From Mantis religiosa (Eukaryota > Arthropoda > Insecta > Mantodea > Mantidae): a DNA stretch of 64,000 nt. Numbering within the stretch: the stretch's first letter is position 1; every line of letters starts with the position of its first letter. Under the pieces are notes generated by a model, which ran no database searches, was not told where the DNA came from, and saw only the letters and a program-made list of their open reading frames with translations. The position numbers and the translations under genes were made by a program. The stretch spans positions 14,543,806 to 14,607,805 of the forward strand of contig CM060950.1 of the NCBI GenBank assembly GCA_030765055.1. Direction: 5' to 3'. Shown piece after piece: positions 54,438 through 64,000 of this stretch.

Positions 54438-55320
54438 ATTATGGGGAGCAAATAAAAGGCATAAAGAATTTGTAAACAAGCAGCAAGAAAATGAAGAAAG
54501 ATTACTTTATTATGAAACCAATAATTTTCACAAATCAAATCAGTTATTGATAAAAGACAGCATTGTACACTGCAACACAGCTTCCAGACACAACAATCGT
54601 AACAATCGTAATATTGGGCGAATTGAATAACATTAAAGGTAATGTGAATTTCCGTCTTATAAGACCTACTAACGTATATTGTTAAACTGCTTTTAACTGT
54701 TTACTTACTTAGTTTTTTTCTTTTCTTCCTAGACAGCCTCGTTTTATGCAACATTCCACTTATCACTGGCATATATAGAAGGTTTTATAGTTTAAAAAAA
54801 TAGCGGCCGAATTCTCCTGTGCCATCTATCTTACTAAAGTGTCTTCCGCCAAGTGTACAGCATCCCTTGTAAATCTAATATTCAAAAGTGACGAAAATCC
54901 ACGTTCTATTACCCATATCCAGTGTTTGTTTCTCTTTTGGCAGTTATAGAGAAATGTATAACAACTGCTATAACTAAGCTACCTAAAGTATGTGTGACAA
55001 AAAGCCTAGAGGAAGACATAATGCCAGCAAAGCAACATTGACCTTAAGTCGTGTGTGCAGAGAACTGAAAGCATTCAGAACTACTAAGTGAACTGATATG
55101 CAAATATTATATTCCTGGGATATTAAGATGCATTGCTTCTGTGACAACGGAAGTGTTTGAAAAACGTAAATTCCTAAACTGTAAACCACTGCTTCGAAAC
55201 GTTCTGCGTTTGTAATGTCAACACATTGCAGCTGTAAACTGGAGCAGGGTTGCAAAGGGGACATCAGCCAGCGTAATACGGTGGGCAGTGGAGAAATCTG
55301 TAACTTTTAGTCATAACACA
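54438..55320. other. Non-coding interior of the P-type element
   Basis: No transposase catalytic block seen in any frame; the minus ORF at 54983-55264 has no recognisable motif. Confidence 0.6.
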
Positions 55321-55486
55321 CTAGCTGGTGAGTGCCGAGGCTTAAAGGAATGTGAGCGGGCTATAGACAACCAAAGAAGTAATACGTATTGCTGTTCATA
55401 GATGGCACTACCAGTAACATGTTAATACAGGGAAGGGTTGCGGTACTTACAAAGTTATACAACAAACCGTAATTGTGGCGGCCTTG

Positions 55487-55688
55487 GGAATATATACCCC
55501 AGGCGGCAGCCTGAGCGGCTTAACCCAACAGATCAGAGAAACCTATGCCCCGACATAAACGCTTGAGACAAAAGACTAAAGACTTCTACACCACCCAGAT
55601 AAAGTCGCAGAAAGCGGCTAGGTGCTGGGCGAAACCATTCCGTCCAGGTAAACTTGGACGACTCGATTCTTCTGCTGGTCTGCTCTGC
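55487..55688. mobile_element. ~200-bp insert in D2
   Basis: GCGGCCTTGGGAATATATAC ... CTTCTGCTGGTCTGCTCTGC is GC-richer than its surroundings and absent from D3. Identity unknown; no clear TSD. Confidence 0.5.
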
Positions 55689-57400
55689 TGTTCAAATATA
55701 GCTCAGGTTTAATTGTATTATAAGGTGAAAAAATCCAAGAACAGCTAGTCATACTGAGAAATTATAAAATAACAAATTATAGCTTTGGGAAAAGAAAGCC
55801 TTCGAAAGAAGATATATATTTTGGTTTTGTACTACCTTATAGCATAGACACAATTTCCGTTTGAAATATTTACATTTGTATTTAGTTGATTTTCATAGTG
55901 TCTTATCATAACAATAATGCTAATAATATTAATAAATTGGGAGCTGTATTCTGTTTAACACAATTTAATAATCGCTTCTCATATTTCTTGCTTTCTTATG
56001 GACTTTCAGCTATAGTAACACATTTTAAGAACACATTTTATCGCCATATAATGATTTTGACATAATACCCCCTCAGCTTATCCTAGACAATAAAGATAGA
56101 ACAGCAAGATTCCTTTCGAGAAAAGTGTATGAAAGTATCAGAGAAATTTAATAATCTATAAGCAATATTTCCGAAAAGGTTGCATTTCAACAAAGGCCAT
56201 TAGATATAACTTGTACGTCTACCTGTTCCTGTTTACCAGTTATTCAAACGTAATCCAGAAAGAACAGGTCTTCCAAAACCATTCCTAAATAATTCAGGAA
56301 ACACACTCAATTTGCCATGAAAATAGCTTCATAAGTATGGCGTCTCCGTGTTTGTGCGTAAGTGCATGCTTTTGCTAGAGCATATATAATACTTGAGAAC
56401 CTTGTGCTTTTAATAAATAAAACGTTACAGTTATACGTGTTCAATATGTAACTTCCAAAAATGCAAAATTCCGACCTTCAGAACCTATTTCTGGTGTTAA
56501 CTAAATTGGGATTTCTTTTCTTTCCGAAAAATATATCAAAAGACATAATCAGTGTACTACATGCTTAATATACTTGCACCCAAACAATATGTAGGTATAT
56601 TTCTGAAGCTGCTGGAAATAACCTGTGAGGTATTGTTCACTCTCAATGAATTTTGTGTGGTTTTGTTTAATTAGTTAATTATTAGATACTAAAAACTGGT
56701 TATACACAAGAAATATAAATTCCATTAAAACCTAACTTATGTATGCACATGTTTTGTCGCCATTTCTGAAATACTTTTTTTTTTTTGAAATTACTAAATG
56801 GCTTTACATTTATAAGTTCTGAGCTCCATTTTTTTTCTTGCAATTTCATAGAAATACTGCGAAATATGAAAGGCAAAAGTTACCTATCCGCTGTAACAGT
56901 ATTTACGTAGTTCTGTTTGAACCGTGTTTTCTTTTTCTTTCCACAAAGAAATGTGTATTGGATCGCTCTCTTTAAACGTTATATTAATTTTGAAGCACAT
57001 GGAAAAAAGGCATTTCTGGAAATGTGGTTGGCGCGACTACTAATATATTTACTAACAATTGTAATCTCAATTACGCACGTCAGGAGAAAACATGAACTGA
57101 CAAGTAGAGACTGCGAGTCCTGCTGCTCATAGATGGCACTACGAGACAAATGTTAAAGCGAAGAAGAATTATAGTAGCTATTTACAATAAATAATAATAA
57201 AATGTATTTAAGACCTTTCAATACGGTCTGTATTTAAGTGTGTTATGTTGCAAAGGACAAAAGAATTTTAAAGTGGAATATGTTGAGAAAATATAAAACA
57301 AAAATAATTGTGTCTGAGGAAGTAAGTATTCCAAAGAAAATATATAAGTTAAACATTTCGTCTCCTTCCATCATGGGTTTATTGTAAATATAGCTTGGTT

Positions 57401-58969
<1,569 letters not shown>

Positions 58970-59706
58970 AGTAAGAGTACTAAAGAGTAGCTGTAGTTCT
59001 TTGAGTCATTATTCTCTCTTATTTTAATAAAAATTACTCTTTGTAGCTTCAATCGCTTTGAAAGTCACGCCAGGCCACTGGTTGCCAATTATTTTATGTA
59101 CGTAACAATTTTTGAGTTACTCTTTGCCTTCTGTTTTCTTTTCCCAACATGTTTACAACTTTAAAGCGCAGAGATCTTTGTTTTTCTGCCAGATTATAGC
59201 ATTATGTTACATGAACCTCAACCTCGCTTTCTAAACATTTAATTTTGCTTTAACTTCGTTTGGTCTATTTTCTATATAGAACATATAATGGAAATGTTTG
59301 TTTAACGAGTATCCTACATTTGGAGTTAATTTATAATTAGGTGTCTCACAGAAGCGTGGATCGAGAAAGTAATATGAGTGGAATACATTTCTTAGTTCAT
59401 GTAAACCTATTCGCTTGAGAAACTTTGATTGTCAAACAAAAAACTAACACGTTCCGCTATTCATAGATGGCACTACCACTAACATGTTCATACTGGGAAA
59501 GCTTATGATAATCAGTGACAAGGTTTTATAAAAAACTGTAATTATGATGTTCGAGTATAGATTATATTTAATTGCTTTATGATCTGACAAATCCAAAACT
59601 AGCTACAGTTTATACTGAGAAATATATAAAATAAGAAATAATTTATTCTGGGACAGAAAGCCTTCGGAACGACATATTTAACTTGACTTTGTATTTCCTT
59701 ACATTA

Positions 59707-60504
59707 CCAGTGAGAGGCGGAGTCCCCGAAGGCTCTGTACTATCCCCCACTCTATTCAACGTCTTTATGGCAGACTTCCCAACAGAGCCACGAGTCGAAA
59801 TGGCACAATACGCTGACGACGTGCTTCTGTTCTGCAAAGACAAACACATCCTCAGAGCCTTCAACCCCCTACCAAGACATCTCCGTCTCACACAGCAGTG
59901 GTGTAGGCGTTGGCGGATGTCCGTTAATCCGGACAAAAGCCACGCTATACTTTTCACAAAGCGCCACACCCCCGCAGACTGCCCCAATTTCAGCTACCGA
60001 GGTCGAAGGATAGAGTGGACTAACTCTGTCCAGTACCTAGGTGTTAACTTGGACAAAGGTCTGACCTTTCGCCAACACATCAGGGACCGAGCGGCTAAGG
60101 TACAGGGAGCAATTGCTTCACTGTATCCAATGCTGGGGTCAACCTCGATGCCAGTTGGCATGAAGTTATACCTTTTCCGAGCGCTGGTAATCCCGGTTAT
60201 GCTGTATGCCTGTGAGATCTGGGGCATGGCCGCAGACAGCGTGCTAGCATGGCTCCAACGTGCACAGAATAGAGGACTCAGGTCTATATATTCTGTGGGT
60301 CCTTATTTTCCTACCAGGTTGCTACACGAGGCCTCGAGTCTCCCATACGTGGAGGATGAAATCAGGCGCCGGGCATCAAAATTTTACGCAAGTTTACCAT
60401 CTCATAGAAGCGCCCTTGTCAGATCCCTGGGAGATTATGACCCCACTAGACGTCGCTCTAGTCAGCACCGGTTACCCCGCATGCCTTGCGGGCATCCGAG
60501 ATAA
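59707..60504 (+). CDS. jockey RT, C-terminal part (uninterrupted frame)
   Basis: Frame open for 266 codons to the stop: VRGGVPEGSVLSPTLFNVFM (motif B), QYADDVLLF (motif C intact), WCRRWRMSVNPDKSHAILFT, VQYLGVNLDKGLTFR (motif D/E), FRALVIPVMLYACEIWGMA (thumb), LLHEASSLPYVEDEIRRRAS, RSLGDYDPTRRRSSQHRL. No stop or frameshift, so it is the best preserved LINE coding in the window apart from 62809-64000. It lacks the EN and RT N-terminus, hence not functional. The upstream Met at ~59683 lies in host repeat sequence. Confidence 0.88.
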   Translation, partial: PVRGGVPEGSVLSPTLFNVFMADFPTEPRVEMAQYADDVLLFCKDKHILRAFNPLPRHLRLTQQWCRRWRMSVNPDKSHAILFTKRHTPADCPNFSYRGRRIEWTNSVQYLGVNLDKGLTFRQHIRDRAAKVQGAIASLYPMLGSTSMPVGMKLYLFRALVIPVMLYACEIWGMAADSVLAWLQRAQNRGLRSIYSVGPYFPTRLLHEASSLPYVEDEIRRRASKFYASLPSHRSALVRSLGDYDPTRRRSSQHRLPRMPCGHPR

Positions 60505-61001
60505 CCAAGGAGCTAATCCGAACAGCAGCTAAAGCTGAGCTCCACATAATTCTTCCAAGCTGCTTGGCATCAAAATTAAACCCAAAAATTTAAATAAATA
60601 AAACACCAGGGTGCAAAGTGTTGCATCCTGTCCATCAACCCCCAGGTACCACTAGTAACCTCAGAAAAATTCATCATCCAAAAAATCAACATTTCACCCT
60701 ACAACATCCCGATATTACCTTACCTGCGGTAAAACCCTTAAAAACGGGTGGGCAAGCAGCAAAAACCTTCTGGCTTTATACAGCCAGCCAGCACCCCATG
60801 GCATGGCATGGCCTTACAACATGAACCCAATTTCATAACATTCATGATACTTCGGAACAATTACTACCTCAAAATCCACAACCCATCTGACAATACCTGA
60901 GAAAAGACGCTACCTGCGGTAAATCCCTTAAAGTGTGGGCACGAAGCACAAACCTTCTGGCCTTACACAGCCAGCCAGCCCTCTGTTCGGTCGGATTGAA
61001 G
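59707..61001 (+). mobile_element. 5'-truncated jockey LINE in D3
   Basis: ACATTA at 59701-59706 and 61002-61007 flanks it; D2 runs on without the insert. Contains RT from motif B to the protein end and a 3' UTR with a tandem duplication (60650-60800 and 60830-60985, both ending TACAGCCAGCCAG). No poly-A. Confidence 0.85.
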
Positions 61002-62508
61002 ACATTAAATTTGATCTCAGTTAATGTACATTGTGTCTGATAATAACAAACATTATAATAATATTAAATAATTAGGAGCTCTGTTCTGTTTAATACAATT
61101 CCTCTTTTATTTCTTATGGACCCTGAGCTATAGTAACATGTTTCAAAAGCACAGTTTTTCGTCATATAATGCTTTTGATATACCACACCCTTTGCCTATC
61201 TTTGGCAATAAAAGAAGAACAACAAGATCCCTTTTGAGAAAAGTGTATGAAACTGTAAGAAAAGTCTAACAAACCACAAGATATATTTCCGAAATGGTTA
61301 CACTTCAACAAAAGTCATGGTGCGGTTGTATGTACTTCCACATTTTGTCACTGACAAGACTACGTCTACCTGTTCCTCTTTACCAGTTATTCAAACGTAG
61401 TCCAGAATAGAAAGGTCTTCCAAAACCATTCCTAAATAATTCAGGAAACACATTCAATTTGCCATGAAAATATCTTCATAAGTATGGCGTCTCTGTGTGT
61501 GCGTGTGCGTAAGTGCGTCCTTTCGCTGGAGCACATATTTTAGTTGAGAACTATATGTTTTTAATAAATAAAACATCACACTTATATGTGTTCACTATGT
61601 AAGTCGCAAAAATGCAAAATTCCCACCTTCAGAACCTATTTCAGGTGTTAACTAAATTGAGATTTCTTTTGTTTCCGAAAAATATATCAAAGGATTTAAT
61701 CAGTATACAACGTGTTTAATATACTTGAATCCAAGTTCCTGAAGTTTCTGGAATTAACCTTTCAGGTATTGTTCACTCTCAATGAATTTTGTGTAATTTT
61801 CTTTAATTATCTAATTATGAGATACTAACAAACTGGTTATACACAAGAAATGTGAATCCCTTTAAAAACACAATTTTATCAGGACATGCTTTGTCGCCAT
61901 TTCTGAAATATTTCTTACTTTTTGTTTAAATTATTAGATGGCTATTGATCTTTTTTGTTCTGAGCTCCATTTATTTGTTTCTTGAATTTCATAGAAATCC
62001 CATGAAATATGAAAGGCAAAATGTATCTACGCGCTATAACAGTATTTACGTAGTTCTGTTTGAACCGTGTTTTTCTCTTCTTTCTACGAAGAAATGCGTA
62101 ATGGATCGTCTTCTCTAAACGTTGTATTAATTTTGAAGCACATGGAACAAATATGCCTTTCTGGAAATGTGAGTTGAGAGAGTACTAATACATTTACTAG
62201 TAATTGTAAACTCATTTACGCACGTCAGGCAAGAAACATGGACTGACGAGCAGAGACTGCGCGTCTTGCCGCTCATAGATGGCACTACCAGTCAAATGTT
62301 AAAGCGAAGAAGAATGTAGCTATTTACGATAAATAATAATAAAATGTAATTCAGGTCTTTCAGTACAGTCTGTATTTAAGTGAGTTATGTTACAAAGGAC
62401 AATGGAATTTTGATGTGGAATATGCTGAGAAAGTATAAAACAAAAGATAATTGTGTCTGAGGACGCAAGACTTCCAAAGAATATATAAGTTAAACTTTTC
62501 GTCTCCTA

Positions 62509-64000
62509 AGGGCTAAAAACGCCGTAAGAAAGCTGTGGCAGAGATTTCGCCATCCCAGGATAGGAGAAGTACACCAGAGGTTCAAATCCCTGGCAAGACG
62601 ACTCCTAAGAGCACACCGCAAAGAGGCCTGGGAAAACATGTTAAGGCAAACCAATCTCCAGGAGAGAAAACCATGGCGAATAGTCCGTAGCCTGCGGAAA
62701 GACAAAACCGTACACCAGCACCCCCTACATAGCCCTAGAGGTCGACTCGTCTACGAGCCGAAAGAAAAGGCAGAGGCGCTAGCAGATTATCTGGAGGCTC
62801 AATTCTAACCAAGGGTAGAGCCAATGGACGATGACCATGCTGACCTCGTGGAACAGGTGGTGGAGGACTTCCTAGAAGCTCCGCCCCCTGACCACGAGGA
62901 GTTCCACATTCCCATCGTTACCCCTAGAGAGTTAGCGACCACGCTTAACTCTCTAAGAACCAACAAAGCACCTGGGCAGGACCGTGTGACAGCGGAAATG
63001 CTCAAGCACCTTCCACGAAGAGCCGTGATTCACTTAACCCGGATTTATAACGCGTGCCTATACATGCGCCACTTTCCAGCTATATGGAAGGAGGCGCGCG
63101 TGGTGTGCGTTTTAAAGCCGGGGAAAAATCCGGTTTTTCCTTCCAGTTACCGATCAATCAGCCTTCTCCCAGTTTTATCGAAGGTATTCGAAAAACTGCT
63201 CCTCTCCCGGCTCCTTCCTCATCTGGAGGAAAGGGGCCTAATCCCGGAACACCAGTTTGGCTTCCGTTCTGGCCACTCCACGACCGAGCAGCTACTGCGG
63301 GTTGCCGAGAAGGCCTCCCTGGGTTTCCAGGAAAGGTCTAAAACGGTAGCAGTGCTGCTCGACGTGGAGAAGGCATTCGCCACTACCTGGCATGAAGGAC
63401 TCATTTACAAACTCCTAGAGCATGAAATTCCCCGTCCATACATTTCCTTGGTGGCCGGTTTCCTCGGAAACCGAAGCTTCCGAGTAAAGATGGAGGGGAA
63501 GCTGTCCACCGAGCGGCCCATTGGCGCTGGAGTACCGGAAGGCAGCGTGCTGTCGCCGGCGCTCTTCGCAGCTTACATGGCTGACATCCCAACACACCAC
63601 AACACCCAAACCTGTCAGTATGCGGACGATCTCATGATCTTCGCAGTCAACAGGAATACACGGTACAGCTTCCGGCAAATCCAAACCCAGCTCCGGGCCA
63701 TTGGCGAATGGAGCGCAAAATGGCGAATGGCAATTAACCCGGAGAAGAGCTCTGCTATTCTCCTGGCGAAAACCATAGCCAACCGGTTGCAGCAGAACTT
63801 CGTTTTACGGCGCCGTCGAATCCATTGGGTGCAAACGGCGAAGTATCTCGGGGTGACACTGGACCGTAAGTTAACTTACGTTCCGCACGTCAAGGGCAAG
63901 GTCCAGCTGGGGCACGTCGCACTCCGGAGTCTATACCCTATCTTCAGATCAAGCATGCCAATCCGTCTCAAACTCCAACTGTATCGGGCGATCATTCCGC
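62509..64000 (+). CDS. jockey RT, N-terminal and palm part, runs off the window
   Basis: One frame from 62509 to the edge with a single TAA at 62806-62808. Blocks: RRLLRAHRKEAWENMLRQT (linker), LRTNKAPGQDRVTAEMLKHL, EARVVCVLKPGKNP, SYRSISLLPVLSKVFEKLL, PEHQFGFRSGHSTTEQLL, VAVLLDVEKAFATTWHEGLI (motif A; FD is FA), PIGAGVPEGSVLSPALFAAY (motif B), CQYADDLMIF (motif C intact), WRMAINPEKSSAILL, AKYLGVTLDRKLTY, FRSSMPIRLKLQLYRAIIP. After the stop the frame is open for 397 codons. It starts abruptly in D3, so the element is 5' truncated after the EN domain. Confidence 0.9.

Larger units (their letters stand above)
53244..55365 (+). mobile_element. P-superfamily (THAP) DNA transposon, 2.1 kb
   Basis: Terminal inverted repeats of ~37 bp: CATAGCCCGTTCACATCCCT on the left, TATAGCCCGCTCACATTCCT on the complement of the right, both continuing to GCCTCGGCACTCA (4 mismatches). 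Direct repeats GACAACC at 53237-53243 and 55366-55372. The D3 empty site reads GATTGTCAAACAAAAAACTA. Only the THAP DNA-binding part is coded, so it is an internally deleted, non-autonomous relic. P elements have TIRs starting CA and 8-bp TSDs; here 7 bp match exactly. Confidence 0.85.
52768..57400 (+). repeat. Repeat family D, copy 2 (host of the P-type element)
   Basis: Matches D3 block by block: 52768-53243 with 58985-59440, 55373-55486 with 59441-59550, 55689-57400 with 59551-59706 plus 61002-62508. Interrupted by the THAP element (53244-55365) and by a ~200-bp insert (55487-55688). Non-coding, ~2.3 kb net. Confidence 0.85.
58970..62508 (+). repeat. Repeat family D, copy 3
   Basis: Same landmarks as D1 and D2, with two CATAGATGGCACTACCA modules (59462 and 62275). 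Interrupted by a jockey 3' fragment (59707-61001); cut at its 3' end by another jockey at 62509. Non-coding. Confidence 0.85.

Overview
This is eukaryotic, AT-rich, non-coding-dominated genomic DNA, most probably from an arthropod and, by its repeat content, probably an insect with a large repeat-rich genome. The taxonomic call is inference: it rests on the mix of jockey-, LOA-, CR1/Jockey- and Tx1/L1-type LINEs, several GIY-YIG Penelope-like elements (PLEs), a THAP (P-superfamily) DNA transposon, hAT and Tc1/IS630 remnants, tRNA-derived SINEs and solo LTRs. I see no intact host gene. Nearly every protein-like stretch is a transposable-element (TE) relic with frameshifts or stops.

Layout. 0-6.3 kb: one CR1/Jockey-type LINE ('LINE-A') on + is broken by three nested insertions: an inverted SINE cluster, a PLE on -, and a solo LTR whose removal restores the reading frame. 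6.3-8.4 kb: hAT relic, SINE, two PLE tails. 8.4-12.7 kb: LOA-type LINE (EN remnant, RT, RNase H, Cys/His tail) broken by another LINE tail, then a LINE-A fragment. 12.9-13.6 kb: minisatellite. 15-16.1 kb: 5'-truncated LINE with a 16-bp target-site duplication (TSD). 17-18.6 kb: PLE with inverted terminal arms. 19.3 kb: Tc1/IS630-like helix-turn-helix (HTH). 20.3-25.3 kb: LINE fragments, a second solo LTR, a ~160-bp tandem repeat. 26-30.7 kb: nearly full-length Tx1/L1-like LINE with a mutated RT catalytic box.

25.3-62.5 kb is dominated by three large non-coding repeat families, called here B, C and D. They occur several times in both orientations and are interrupted by later insertions: a solo LTR at 35.7 kb, nested SINEs at 39 kb, jockey fragments at 40.9 and 59.7 kb, and a THAP/P-type transposon at 53.2-55.4 kb. 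45.3-51.0 kb is a PLE whose two ends carry hammerhead-ribozyme-like sequences in inverted orientation and which is split by a 3.7-kb jockey element with its own TSD. The window ends inside another jockey RT that is open to the edge.

The value of the window is its stratigraphy. Paired repeat copies act as empty-site references and date insertions relative to one another. The best candidates for undescribed biology are the hammerhead-bearing inverted-arm PLEs, fold-back junctions at PLE 5' ends, and the B/C/D families that share a recurring CAGATGGCAGC-type module.
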